A stretch of 64,000 bases of DNA from Bettongia penicillata ogilbyi (taxonomy: Eukaryota; Chordata; Mammalia; Diprotodontia; Potoroidae). Positions 11,655-22,879 of this stretch are shown piece after piece. The notes below the pieces were generated by a model that was not told the origin of the DNA, did no database searches, and saw only the letters and a list, made by a program, of their open reading frames with translations. The stretch's first letter is position 1, and each line of letters starts with the position of its first letter. Made by a program: the position numbers and the translations under genes. Location: positions 9,084,600 to 9,148,599 of the forward strand of contig JAJHZJ010000399.1 of assembly GCA_023548195.1 (NCBI GenBank), in the 5' to 3' direction.

Positions 11655-12180
11655 TCTTATCAATCAGTCAATAATCAAATACTTATTAAGTGTCTACTAT
11701 GTGACAAACACAGGCAAAAGATAGTCCTTTCCCTCTAGGAGTTGATAATCTGATGGAGGAAACAATATGAGAATAAATATATACAATCAAGCTATATACA
11801 TGATAATTAGGAAACCGTTAACAGAGAGAAGGCACTAGAACTAAAAGGGTTTGCAGAAGGCTTCCAGTAAAAGCTGGAGCTTTAATTTGAGTCTTAAAGG
11901 AAGCAAGAGAAATCAGTAAGTGGAGAGAGGAGGGAGAGCCTTTGGGGAAGGGAAGACTGCCAGAGAGAATCATTGCAGTTAGAAGATAGCCAGGAGGCTG
12001 GTGTCGATGGATTAAGGAGTACATGGTCGTAGAGTAAGCTGTGAGAAGACTGTTAAGATAGAAAGGGCTAGGTTGTGAAGGCCTTTGAATGCCACACACA
12101 CAGCATTTTGTATTTGATCCTGGAGGCAACAGGGAGCCACTAGAGTTCATTTTGTATTTTAATTAACTGCACCCTCTGAA
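11655..12180 (-). mobile_element. L2-clade LINE relic, antisense
   Basis: It starts on the plus strand with the reversed 3' tail (TACTTATTAAGTGTCTACTA) and proceeds inward through GATAATCTGATGGAGGA, and GAAGGCCTTTGAATGCCA. It is collinear with 17090-17480, a second copy of the same family. The antisense frame (KCCVCGIQRP) is only a relic. Confidence 0.65.
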
Positions 12181-12294
12181 GCCATATACCATCTTTGTAA
12201 ACTCAGAATCTCCCCAAGTCTAGTGCTCTGCACATAGTAGGCCATTCAGTAAATGACTTGTTGAATAATTGAAGTTGATGCCATGCTTGGGTAC

Positions 12295-12515
12295 CATTGT
12301 TAAGTGGTATCCTGCTCTTAGTGACCCCATGTGGGGTTTTCTTCACAAAGATACTGGAGTCATTTCCTTCTCTAGTGGATTAAGACAAGCAGAGGTTAAA
12401 TGGCTTGCCATTTCCTCACTGCTAGTGAGTTTCTGAGACTGGATTTGAATTCAGGTCTGACTCTAGCCCCAGTATTCTATCCGGTGAACCATCCAGCTGC
12501 CTCACTCTGGGTGTT
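12295..12515 (-). mobile_element. CORE-SINE (long-tailed type), antisense
   Basis: Plus strand shows reversed tail and head: GACCCCATGTGGGGTTTTCT, ACTGGAGTCATTTCCTTCTC and CCGGTGAACCATCCAGCTGC. Confidence 0.8.
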
Positions 12516-12519
12516 ACCT

Positions 12520-14250
12520 ATTTGTATTTGAGGAATTCAGACATCTATGTTGTGAGTTTTTTCCCTTTTCTTCTTGGTAAGTGTAGAAATTCAATTGACT
12601 AAAAAAATAAAGTTCATTTGAGTATTTTTCAGTGTCATCTGTTTTGATTTTTCTTAAACCCTAGGCACAATGCTGACCATGAGTTTTCAGAGGTGGTAAC
12701 TCCTATTCACATAGAACTTTGTCCAGCAGGCTTTCCTGCTGTCACTAAGTTGTTGTCTAAATTAGTTTTGATTTATGACAAGGCAGAAAACTGGGCTTTT
12801 GTGCAATTTGAGGCCTGACTTGCCAGTATTTTTTGCTATAGACTGTTCTCAATGCTTATTTTTTCTTTATAAAAATTTACAGTGGCTCCCTTCATGGTTT
12901 TGCCTAGATCCTCCATTCTTAAGGCTTTCCAAGGAGAAAATGATATTACAAACCTTGTGACTCTTGTTTCCTCACAATAGTGAGAGAAGTTAGACAAATA
13001 TTTATTTGTTTTAGTTGGTAGAAGAGAAGTTTAGAAAAGTAGTGGTGATCTTTATGGAATGCCTGCAGTGGGCTCACTGCTCACCCTTTTCGCATTGTCC
13101 CTGCATCCTCTTCAAACCAGAAGGAGAATCTGGTAAAGGGTGGGGAAGAAAGCAGGGGTTGACTTTCAGTGGGGTATTTTATTGAAGGAGAATGTGGCAG
13201 TAAAACACGTATGAGTGAACGTAGAAAACTGGAATAGTTGAAATGGAGATCAAGAAGCATAAGGATGAATGAAGAAAAGAGAGATTGCATTTTTGAAACT
13301 CCTTGTAATTTAATTCTTTAATGGGTCTTTGAAATCCTTGAAATGAGTACTTCCTCCCATAGTCAAGATTGTAGCTTATCTTTTGTAGCTCCTGTCCATA
13401 TCTTCACATGGATCTTCAACAGAGAGTTCACCTAAAATGGGTAGCCTGACTCTAGACCTTTTAACATTTCCTGAGTGACAGTGGAGCATATGTGATCCCT
13501 CTTGAGGCATGAATGGCTTTCCTCTGTCTTCAGTCATATGTCTGATAATATGGTACTCTTTGTTCTTTGTTGGTAATAGCCTGTATCATACTTAGACCCA
13601 CTGTTCTCCATTGTCCTTTTACTGATCCACAATGTTAATTCTAAAGAAATCGTAGTGTATTCATAGACATATGGAAGCACCAGAACACCAAAGGTGTTTA
13701 AAAATTGGGGTTTTAGTTTTAGGGAGAAATTAAAATGACACACATAATATCCCAAATGCAATCCAGCCTTCTTTCTGTTCAATTCTAGACCCAGATAATT
13801 GTCAAGCTGTGGATAGTTGTGTGGACCAATCATAAGTGCTAAAGCCTCTGTGTGTGTTCAGTGGTTGGGGCTAGGGGTAAAGGACAGTCTGCCTTCCTTT
13901 GTCCTACTTCTAAATAATAGAAGAAATGTTAAAAAGGAAAAAGAAAGGACAATAACGTGAAGAGAGAGTGAGTTAATGGTCATCAGATGGAGCCCCCAGT
14001 ATTCTGTTATGAGATCAGTAATCCTTTAATGTTTTCGGAACCTTTGGCCTACTTTGTTAATCTCATCTAGGCTGATACCTTGAATGTCCTAATCTGTACT
14101 CCTATCTGTTGAATTTCTACCCGGATCTCCCTGTGACCCCTTTCTTGATCTTCTCGGTAAGATTTTCCCTCTTGGCTCTCACACAGAGCTTTAATATATT
14201 TATTGTGAAACATGTGTCATAATAGTCATGTGTCATAATCATCCTGATGC
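12520..14250. other. Unassigned intronic sequence
   Basis: 1.7 kb without a recognised repeat. The 99-codon minus frame at 13534-13833 has no known motif and no splice or start context that I trust. Confidence 0.5.
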
Positions 14251-14254
14251 AGGA

Positions 14255-14825
14255 AAAGGAACTAAGGTTTGGTGTCAGGGGTCTATGGTTTTAACAACAG
14301 TTCTGCCATTTTGGTGAGTTACTTACTCTGTGGGCTGCCGTATCAACCTCTTTAAAATGAGGAGATTGGACTAGGTGACTTCTGAGGTCCCCTCTTCTAA
14401 ATTTATGACCTTATTATGTATGTCTTTTCTAGACTCTCAATTCCGTAAGGGTAGAGTCTTTTTATTGTCACCCTTGATGCTTAGAAAATATTTGTTAAAT
14501 GAAAGTCATATGCTAAAATAATCTTGGAGGGAAAAAAGGCATGAGATAGAATATGTCTCATTTGAGTTTGTTCTGTTGGAGTTAGTACATTTGGAGGAGG
14601 AAATGAAATCATACTTGGATTTCTGATGCTCCCAAAGGTTTTTTCTTTTTCCCAGGGCTGGATTTGGAATTTAAGGATCTGGGTTAGAGTCCCAGCTCTG
14701 CTCTCTGTGATGCTATGCAAATGGAGTAACTTCTCTGGACTTCAGTTTTTCAAATGTAAAATGAAGTGAAAGGACCTTCAAGGTCCTTTTCAATTCTAAA
14801 TCTGTGATCTTATGATCTGAAAGAA
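14255..14825 (+). mobile_element. Two MIR-type SINEs
   Basis: 14255-14420 (GTGAGTTACTTACTCTGTGG, GACTAGGTGACTTCTGAGGT) and 14640-14825 (GGTTAGAGTCCCAGCTCTGC, GACCTTCAAGGTCCTTTTCA), both sense. Confidence 0.72.
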
Positions 14826-15104
14826 AAGTTAGATCCTAGAAGACACTGAATTATAGTTATGATTCCATTTTATCTAAAGTTAAAGATTTGTCCGCTTTCT
14901 GCTTTAGAACTTTCTGTGAAACAATTATGTCCATACTTTGAGGAGAGTAATTCTCATTTCAAACTTGTTCTGCTGGCTATTTAGGAATCAGTACTTTCAT
15001 GTAATGTTTTTCATTTTTATCTTCTTTCATTATAATATAATAGTAATGAATAGATTCCCCTTTGTACAAAAGAACATATTTTAAAATCTTTAACCTTTGC
15101 AGAG

Positions 15105-15360
15105 GCAGTTAAGTTAGGTGGTGCAGTGGGTAGAGCCCTGGACCTGGAATCACAAAGACCTAAGTTCAGTCCAGACTCAAACACTTGCTAGCTGAATGAC
15201 TCTGGGCAAGTCATTTTACCTCTGTCTGCCTCAGTGTCCTCTTCTGTAAAATGGGGATAATACTACTTCTACCTCCCATGGTTGTTGTAAAGATAAAATG
15301 AGATAATATTTGTAAATCACTATACATATGCTAGCCAATATTATTAGCTCTATAAATTTC
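15105..15360 (+). mobile_element. CORE-SINE (MIR-tailed type)
   Basis: GTTAGGTGGTGCAGTGGGT (after AGGCAGTTAA), CTCTGGGCAAGTCATTTTAC, AAAATGGGGATAATACTACT and GAGATAATATTTGTAAATCA follow the order of the short-head, MIR-tailed SINE. Confidence 0.85.
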
Positions 15361-15384
15361 CCTTTTTTCCCCTCCTCCTTTTGT

Positions 15385-15515
15385 GTGTTGTCTCCCTCTT
15401 CCAATTATAAGCTCCTTGAAGACAGGGCTTGCCTTTCTCTTTATTAATTGTATCCTGAGCACTTACCACAGATACCTGGTACAGAATAGGTGCTTAATAA
15501 ATATTGATTGGATGG
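15385..15515 (+). mobile_element. L2-type 3' terminus fragment
   Basis: TATAAGCTCCTTGAAGACAG and ACAGAATAGGTGCTTAATAA follow the L2 3'-end pattern. Placed directly after the SINE at 15105. Confidence 0.6.
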
Positions 15516-15619
15516 GATTACAACCAAGCTGTCCTTCAGTAACCTTGGAAAACCAAGATGAATCCAGACAGTATTTAGTGCTTATATAGTTGGAAATATC
15601 ACCTCAGTTAAAAACCACC

Positions 15620-15835
15620 ACTATTAAATTATATCAAAGGATTATAGATTTAGAGCTGAAAGTCCAGCCCCTCCATCTTATAGATAAGGCTGAGCCCCAG
15701 AGAAGTGAAATAACTTGTTTGAAGTAAATGGAGTAAATGAAGTAAATGGTCATGAAGTAAATGGAAAAAACTTAATTTTGACCCTAGTTCCTATGACTCC
15801 AAATTCAGCCATATTCTACCATCTTCTTCCAATTC
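15620..15835 (+). mobile_element. MIR-type SINE with an internal tandem array
   Basis: GGATTATAGATTTAGAGCTG and AGCCCCAGAGAAGTGAAATA are MIR-like. Where the SINE would continue, an imperfect array of GAAGTAAATGG units occupies 15721-15764. Confidence 0.6.
15721..15764 (+). repeat. Short imperfect tandem repeat, GAAGTAAATGG units
   Basis: Four close copies: GAAGTAAATG, GAGTAAAT, GAAGTAAATGG (then TCAT), GAAGTAAATGG. Confidence 0.8.
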
Positions 15836-15839
15836 TGCC

Positions 15840-16470
15840 CTATTGCATAGTTGTGAATAAAGGGCATCTCCCTAAAGTGAAATTCAAGATCCTTGCGAAA
15901 GGAAGAACATGTATAGAACATATATTCACCGAAAATTAACACTAATTACAGGCTGTACTCATGTTTATATGTGCCACATTGGAGGAAATGAAGCTTATGT
16001 TCAGACCAATGTGGTATTTCCCCCCACAGTCATTGCCACAGTAAACCGGATATATTTGGGGGGAGAAAAAAAATCTCATTTTTCTTTCAGTAATTGATTT
16101 TTGAACCCTTCCCTATATCATAGAGTGGTAGGCAATTCTCAAAAGAACTTGGGTTGAAAGAGGCTGCCTTGTATCTGAATCTGAGCTTTGGGATTTGGAG
16201 GCTATAAAGCAGACTGACAATGAAGCATATTTTATTTACTGGTAAGAATCCTAGGTGGATCATCAGACTCACTCAGGCAGATCCTGCAATGCATCAGCCT
16301 CTTGCTGATGGGACTGATTGAGGCTCTTAGGACTTATTTGTAATTCAGAACATTTGTTTTAAAATATTTGTGTGGGCATAGGTTTCCTATGCATTCTTTT
16401 AAAAATATTATTTAGAGATTTTAGTGCCTATCACAGAAAATACATTCATACATATTTTATGGAATAATAG
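15840..16470. other. Unassigned intronic sequence
   Basis: No repeat or motif recognised; short frames only. Confidence 0.5.
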
Positions 16471-16474
16471 CGTC

Positions 16475-16590
16475 GGTGGCATAAGAGAGAGGAGAAGGGA
16501 CCTTGGAGTCACAACAATTGGTGTTTCAGTCCTGACTCTGAGACTTACTGACTGAAAGACCTTGGGCAAGTCACTGAATTTCTATGGGTC
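16475..16590 (+). mobile_element. MIR-type SINE fragment
   Basis: GGGACCTTGGAGTCACAACA and AAGACCTTGGGCAAGTCACT. Confidence 0.65.
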
Positions 16591-16830
16591 ATTCAAAAGA
16601 TGGCACTAGCAGCTGTTGGTTTTTGCCAAGAATAGGACAGAAGGCGAAGAAATGGGTTGTTATATTACAGCATCATAGTTTCCTAGCAGTATGAATTGTT
16701 TGAGAGAAGCAAGGTGACAAAGTGGTTAAAGTGGAGTTTAAGTCTTGTTTCTGATACATAGCAGGACTGTGACCATGGGCAAGTCAGTCAGTTAGCAAGC
16801 ATTATCAAGTGTCTAATTTGTGCCAGGTGC

Positions 16831-17068
16831 AGCTAGTTGGTGCAGTAACTAGAGTGCTGGGCTTGGAGTCAGGAAGATGAATTCAAATCCGGTCCTGGAC
16901 ACTTCCTAGCTGTGTGACTCTGGGTAAGTCACTTAACCCTTTTTGCCTCAGTTTCCTCATTTGTCAAAGGAAGGAAATGGCAAACCACTCCAGTAGCTTT
17001 GCCAAGAAAACCTCAAATGGGGTCATGAAGAGTCTAACAAGGCTGAAACAACTCAACAACTACACAGC
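16831..17068 (+). mobile_element. Marsupial CORE-SINE (long-tailed type) with target duplication
   Basis: Head AGCTAGTTGGTGCAGTAACT, body GTGTGACTCTGGGTAAGTCA, then AGGAAATGGCAAACCACTCC and TTTGCCAAGAAAACC tail. It is flanked by TGTGCCAGGTGC (16819) and TGTGCCAAGTGC (17069), a 12-bp duplication with one change, and interrupts the L2 relic. Confidence 0.85.
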
Positions 17069-18142
17069 TGTGCCAAGTGCTAAATACAAAGAAAGGCAAA
17101 AGACAGTTCCTGTTCTCTAAGAGCTCACAGTCTAGTAGGAAAAGATGATATGCGAACAATTATGTATAAACAAGATATATGCAAGATAAATTGGAGAGGA
17201 GATATAGGGAAAGGTTTGTTGCACAAGGTGGGATTTCAGCTGGAACTTGAAAGGGAGCAAAGGAAGCCAGTGGGTGGAGATGGGGAGAGAGTTCCAGGTA
17301 TGGGGGACAGCAAGTGAAAATGACCAGAGTCAGGAGACTGTAGGGAACAACAAAGGAGCCAGTCTCTGGCTTGTGGAGTATTGGGGGTGGGACTGTAAAG
17401 TGTAAGGAGACAGTAAAGGTAGAAAAAGGCCAGGTTACAGGCTTTAAAAATAAACTGAGGATTTAACAGTTGATCCTGGAAGCAATAGGGAACCACTGAA
17501 GTTGATTGAGTGGGGATGGGGGTGGGGTTGACATGGTCAAACTTGAACTTTAGAAAGTTTAGTTTAATAGGTGAGTGGAGGATGGACTGCAGTGGGGAGA
17601 GACTTGAGGCAGGGACCTCAATCAATAGGCCATTGCAGTAGTCCAGGTGTGAGGTGATGAGGGCTTACATTAGTGTTGGAGCTGTTTTAGTGAACAGAAG
17701 GGGATATATATGAGACATTCTGTGAAGGTAGGAACAGTAGTTGGTAACATTAGGTATGGGGAGTGAGAGACAACATGGACTTGAGGATCATACGTTGCAA
17801 ACTTGAGGGACTGGATGGATGGTAGTTTTCTTGACAGTACTTGGGGAAGTAGGAAGAAAGCGGGCGGAGGCTCAAAGCTAATGAATTCAGTTTTGAACAT
17901 CTTGAGTTTGAAATGTTTTATGAGACATTCATTCAAAATATCCAGTGGTCATTTGGAGGTCAGGAGAGAGGTCAGGGCTGGACAAATAAATCTAGTGGAT
18001 ATAATAGCTTAAATTCAAACAAAGAAACTGATGAGATCACTAAGCCAAATAATATAGAGGGAGAAGAAATCCCAGGATAAAGCCTTGAGGGACACCTATG
18101 ATTAATGGGCATGTCCTAGATGAAGATATAGAAGGGAGAGGT

Positions 18143-18226
18143 CAGACAAATAGAAGGAGATCCAGGTGTCACAGAAATCTCAGACAAACAGGAGGAGATC
18201 CAGGAGAAGTAGTGTCACAGAAATCT
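18143..18226 (+). repeat. Local tandem duplication inside the L2 relic
   Basis: CAGACAAATAGAAGGAGATC to GTGTCACAGAAATCT (18143-18180) is repeated as CAGACAAACAGGAGGAGATC to GTGTCACAGAAATCT (18181-18226) with an extra GAGAAGTA. Confidence 0.85.
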
Positions 18227-18719
18227 AGAGAGAAGAGTGTCTTATAGTGTCAAGGAGAAGAGATGTGAGAGGCAGCAGAGAAGGATGAAGGAATGAAGAT
18301 TGAGGAAGAGTCCAGTAGATTTGGCAGTTAAGAGATCACTGGTAACTCTGGAGGGAATACAGTTGCATGTTGGGAAGCCAGACTGCCTAGAGAGTTTAGA
18401 AGGAAGGGAGAGGAAAGGATATGGAGCCCTTCTTAAAGAGTTTAGCCAAGCAAAGGAAAAGAGAGATGATTGCTGACATGGGAGGAATGGATCAAGTTAG
18501 GGTTTTTTGAGGCTGGGGGAGAGGAGACATGGGCATGTTTGTAGGCTGTAGGGAAGGAGCCAGTAGACTTGGGAGACATTGCAGATAAGTGAGATAGTGG
18601 TGATGATAGTGGGGGTGATTTCCTGGAGAAGATCTCTTGGAGTCGGATCCCTTGGTCAGGTAGAGATGAGTCACTTAATCCTTCAGTGCCCCAGGCAATT
18701 CTCTAACAAGATAAAGAAA

Positions 18720-20240
18720 CACATTTTTGAGGTGTAACTGGAGTGAGTTTCCTCAGGGAGAATTCATCACATGAATGAATTCCAAGTTAGGACCAAAAAA
18801 AAACCCCTAAGCATATATTATTGAGGTATTCCATACACAGTTCACACATACCTTCCCAAGCTTCTCTTTATTATTCCTATAGATAATTTCTTATGGCATA
18901 AAATTTGTTATGGTATAACAAACCACAATATTTCCAAATGTCTGACACTCTCTTGGATATGTTAGAAAAGGGAGACATGGATAAACTAAGTGACTTCCAC
19001 CTTGGAGGTTCTGTGATCCCGTAGAAATGACACAGGCTTGTTGTCAATTTTTTTTTAAATTGGTAATATAACTAATATTTATTTAAATCCTTCTCTATTG
19101 GAAAATCTGACAAATTGAGAATGTCTAATACACCAAACATTGTATTAAGCAACTTTGTAAAACTCAAATGAATATGAAATTCTCTTTACAACTTAAGTAT
19201 TTTTCTTTCAGTCTTGAGACTAAGAATTTTCACTAGAGCTGGCTGGGTAAATGACAGCTGCAGACCAGTGGGTAAGCTGCAGAGTGGTAGAGTTCTTGTC
19301 CCTCCCACCTCTTTCTCTCTTTCTCTGAGTGTTTTTTTCCTCCCTCTCCTTTTAAGCCTCCCTTTCATGTGTAGCCAAGTGAAAGACTCAGAACGAAATA
19401 TAAACTCTGGCTCAGCAAATTTTGGGGCCTGGAGGCTGATGAGAGAATTTAGAGGCCAGGAAGCAGCCTGGGAAGACAGCCTGCAGGCACAGGGCAGTAG
19501 GGCCCCAGGGCGGGCTTTGGCTCTTAGATCTTTTTGAGGGGGAGATGAATGTGAAGATAGTGCCTTGGTGGGTTGTGATATATAGTGCCCCCCAGAATAG
19601 TGAGGAGGGGGGGTCTATCCAAACCAAGGGCATTTGTTTTATTGCTCTTCAGAATGGATTCATTATTCATCCTTAATCATTGACTATCCAGTTGGAATAA
19701 GGCCTTCCTCTTCCTGAACTTTTTTTTTTAATTATAGAGCAGAATCCATTTTATTTAATGTGGGAAATGTTCCTTTGAGATCCTTGACAGAATGTGACTT
19801 CTTGGATTCTGATTCTCAGGGTTTAATTGAAAAAGTAACATTGTGGGAAAATGGAGCCAGATGTTTGAGCGTGGGTTCATTTTCTGTGGCCTCTGTGATC
19901 CACTATGTATCGTAATTGATTTTTGTATATCCTCAATAGACCAGCCAGAAGTAAATTACCAAGTAGGTAATAGTCACTAGAAGGACATGAGCCCATGACA
20001 AGGAGAATCCTAGTGTTGTTGTAATAAATATTATTATTCTCCACCATTTGTAGGATCAAGAATGCTTAATACATTTTTTGGAATAGTTTGAAATTTGTCT
20101 TGGATAAACAGGCCACTGGGTTCTAGACGTGATTGTATTCAGGGAATAAGTACCAACTTTCAAATGTGACAATAGTTCATCAAAGGAAAGCTGGTTTGTA
20201 GTTCTTTGTAGCCCTGCAAAGATCAGCTCATTGAGGGAAA
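18720..20240. other. Unassigned sequence including a GC-richer block at 19240-19640
   Basis: The block at 19240-19640 (GACAGCTGCAGACCAGTGGG, GGGGCCTGGAGGCTGATGAG, GGGCCCCAGGGCGGGCTTTG) is richer in GC than its surroundings and carries a 107-codon plus frame and a 73-codon minus frame, neither of known family. It could be a conserved non-coding element or an unfamiliar repeat. Confidence 0.4.
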
Positions 20241-20243
20241 AGT

Positions 20244-20470
20244 CCATGTGGGGTAGTGGATAGGACTTGGAGTCTGGAAGACCTGGGTTCTAATCTCACT
20301 CTAGACACTTCCAGTTGTATGACTATATTTTAAAATCCTGAGGGGGAAAAAAAAACAACTCTCTGTATGTTTTAAAATACTAAATACTTCTAGGAATATT
20401 GTCTGAGTTGTGATGAAATTACCTTATCCGTAGTTTCCTCATCTGTAAAATGAGGGTAGTAGATATTCGT
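20244..20470 (+). mobile_element. CORE-SINE split by a 110-bp unrelated insert
   Basis: The head TGTGGGGTAGTGGATAGGAC to CAGTTGTATGACTATA (20249-20328) and the later part ACCTTATCCGTAGTTTCCTC (20421) ATCTGTAAAATGAGGGTAGT belong to one SINE. Between them is non-SINE sequence containing a 50-mer that recurs at 21284. Confidence 0.7.
20366..20415 (+). repeat. 50-bp direct repeat, copy 1 (copy 2 at 21284-21333)
   Basis: TATGTTTTAAAATACTAAAT to TTGTCTGAGTTGTGATG matches the 50 bases at 21284-21333 at 46 positions. All four differences are transitions. Flanks are unrelated. Confidence 0.85.
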
Positions 20471-20544
20471 TCCGAAACTCTACCTGGAAGGGGGAAAATG
20501 CTTAATAATTCGGGAGTGATCTGTCCCCTTTTTTCCTGGGCAAC

Positions 20545-20895
20545 ATCAGTAAGCAACTACATGTCAGGCACTGTGCTAAGGAGAGGTGGAGTACGGGTGG
20601 GGGTGGGGCGTTACAGAAAAGGACAAAACAATCACCGCTTGAAAGGAGCCTGCAGTCTAATGGAGGGACAACTTGCAAACAAACTTTATTGAGGGGGAAG
20701 GCACTGAGATTAATGTTTCTTGCAGGTCTTGTAGAAGCTGGAACTTTGGCTGAGGGTATGGTAGAAGCCAGGGAATTTAGGAGATGAAGATGAGAAAGAA
20801 GAGTACCAGTCATGGACACTAGATAGGGAAGATGCTTGGATTTGGGAGAGGGAGTGTAATGTGTCACAAACAACGAGAAGGCCGATATCAATGAA
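20545..20895 (-). mobile_element. L2-clade LINE 3' fragment, antisense
   Basis: It shares GTCAGGCACTGTGCTAAG, CCTGCAGTCTAATGGAGGGA and the downstream order with the antisense relics at 11655 and 16785. Short and decayed. Confidence 0.6.
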
Positions 20896-21283
20896 TTGCA
20901 TAGATTTCTTTGCTATAGAGAATGTCCATTTAGAAAACTCTGCCAGTGACCACTGGCAACTACCATGCAGTTCCTGTTCGTTACTCCTTTTGAATCTTCT
21001 CTGAGAAGTTTGATATACGTCTGTTTATTTGGGAGGCATGTTTTTATATAAAGTAGACTAGACAGAACTAATTAAGATGGAGAAGGATTGGGAGAACGGG
21101 CCATCAGATTGGACAAAATTATTTGTGACTAGGTTTGTTAAAGATTTGAATTTAATTTTCTGTAGGCTAGGGTATTAGCCATATCAAAATGAGTCATGGC
21201 CATATCTGAAATATCCCCTGCTACTAAGTGGTGTTTGACAATGAATTTTTAATTTTTTTTATTTTTTTATCTGAAATCATTTT

Positions 21284-21333
21284 TATGTTTTAAAATGCTA
21301 AGTACTTCTAGAAATATTGTTTGAGTTGTGATG
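21284..21333 (+). repeat. 50-bp direct repeat, copy 2
   Basis: TATGTTTTAAAATGCTAAGT to TTGTTTGAGTTGTGATG, 918 bp downstream of copy 1, in otherwise unassigned sequence. Confidence 0.85.
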
Positions 21334-21450
21334 TGTAAATGTATTTTCAGGGTGTCATTGTGGCATAAATTCCTTCAGGATAGACTTCATGTGGGAAGCT
21401 TAAGCATGGTGGTGGACATATCCAATATAGTCAGTAGTTAGTGAGCAAGT

Positions 21451-21498
21451 ATTTATTAATCACCTTACCAGGTGATTTATTAATCATCTTACCAGGCA
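21451..21498 (+). repeat. 24-bp tandem duplication
   Basis: ATTTATTAATCACCTTACCA (+GGTG) then ATTTATTAATCATCTTACCA (+GGCA): 21 of 24 positions equal. It lies in an L2-type 3' end. Confidence 0.9.
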
Positions 21499-21709
21499 CT
21501 GTGGTAAATACTGAGGATACAAAAATTATACTATGTTGTGATCAAAACCATCTTATTTTGAAAGTTACAAGAATCTATTCCATAATATTTGAAAACTTGC
21601 CTTCTACCACAGGTTTTGTTGTACTCTTTGTTGATGAAAACAAAAACAACTGGGTTTTAATTTGCCTTTATGGACTATTTTCCTACCTATCATTTGTGGA
21701 TACAACCAG

Positions 21710-21870
21710 AGGTGGATGATGAAAGGATGATGGATTTGGTGTTGCAGGATCTGGGTGCAAATAAAGGCTCAGCTACTTCTCTGGACCTCAGTTTCCTCTT
21801 ATGTAAGATGAGGGGTTTTGACTTCTCAAATTTTGACCTCCCCTTCCAAATCTGTGATCCCCTTGCTCTC
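21710..21870 (+). mobile_element. MIR-type SINE
   Basis: GCAGGATCTGGGTGCAAATA, TGGACCTCAGTTTCCTCTTA and CCAAATCTGTGATCCCC. Confidence 0.72.
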
Positions 21871-22229
21871 CAGAAAAAAATGATAGACTTCTACATCAAG
21901 ATAGACTAACAATGCAGGATGCCTCGGAATATATATGTATTATAATATATATGTTATAAAGAAATATAAAGACTAAATGGGGCATATGACAAACATTTAC
22001 AAAATCCTAAGAAATAGTACAAGCTAAGAATGTAAATAAATTCAGACCATATTTGTTCTTGAGAGAGTCTAGGAAAGTTCAAACTACGGTTCATCGTTGG
22101 AGGTCAGTGTTACTGAGGGCAAGGATCCCCTCCAGCCAATCCCAGTGTCAGAGATAGGATCTTTTACTGTGCTAGGTGACTTTGACGCCGTGTTGTGCTT
22201 CCTATAGTGAAGGAAATATATACATCCAT

Positions 22230-22400
22230 CTTTGGGGCAGCCTGGTACATTGGAAAAACTCTATTTGGAGTTAGAGGACCTTTGTTCAGATTGCCCCTCT
22301 GTGTGACTGTGGGTAAATCACTGATCACTCGGTGCCTCAGTTTCTTCAATTTGATGACCTCTCAGGTCCCTCTAAGCTGTAGGTCTGTGATTTCACAAAT
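22230..22400 (+). mobile_element. MIR-type SINE
   Basis: GGGGCAGCCTGGTACATTGG, CTGTGTGACTGTGGGTAAAT, GATGACCTCTCAGGTCCCTC. Confidence 0.75.
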
Positions 22401-22554
22401 GCATAAGGTAGGATTACATCTATATATCTCTGTATCTTACCTTCTCTAGGGATAGCCTTTGGGTCATGGCATTGTCTTGTGTCTGTGATTAGGCTGCTCT
22501 GACCATCTCTTCAGTCCTATTCTGGAAAAAACTAAGAAGAATGAGTCACCACAT

Positions 22555-22750
22555 TGTCGTTGTTGTCCATCCTTGGTCAGTCTTTTCTTTTACCCTCAGC
22601 CTGGTTTTTAGCCCATCTACTGAGATGGTTTTACTGAGAGGTGGCCACTGCACATGCTATAGCTTCTTAGAGCTACAGGTTGAGTGTCAGGCAGAGACCA
22701 AAGGTGGGTGAGCCCTGAGAAGGGCTTGGGGAGCACTCACACTAGAGATG
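22555..22750 (+). repeat. Unassigned dispersed repeat candidate
   Basis: GTTGTTGTCCATCCTTGGTC resembles the head of the unnamed SINE at 4062. GGTGGGTGAGCCCTGAGAAG and GGGAGCACTCAC are unplaced. I think it is a repeat but cannot name it. Confidence 0.4.
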
Positions 22751-22879
22751 CTGGTCCTCCTGAATATCAATACACCCCCACCAGATTAGGCCATGATTAA
22801 ATAATGGTAGAATAATCAAATCAAATAAGAATGGTAGAATTTGTAGATTTATAGAAATAAGAACTGAAATTGTGATTTT

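Larger units (their letters stand above)
16785..18700 (-). mobile_element. L2-clade LINE, long antisense relic including part of the reverse transcriptase
   Basis: On the minus strand the RT signature GVPQGFILGFLLPLYY (from about 18097 downward) is readable, followed by KTEFISFEPP, then LDYCNGLLIEVPASSLSPLQ (about 17650-17590) and the 3' region to the tail near 16800. The signatures GVPQGSVLGP and LDYCNSLL are those of the L2/CR1 group. A SINE is inserted near the 3' end (16831-17068). Many stops. Confidence 0.75.

Noticed and set aside
11818..12150. 110-codon minus frame with CxxC residues (KCCVCGIQ)
   Set aside because: Relic of an L2-clade LINE; the same region at 17236-17625 has diverged, so it is not under selection as a gene.
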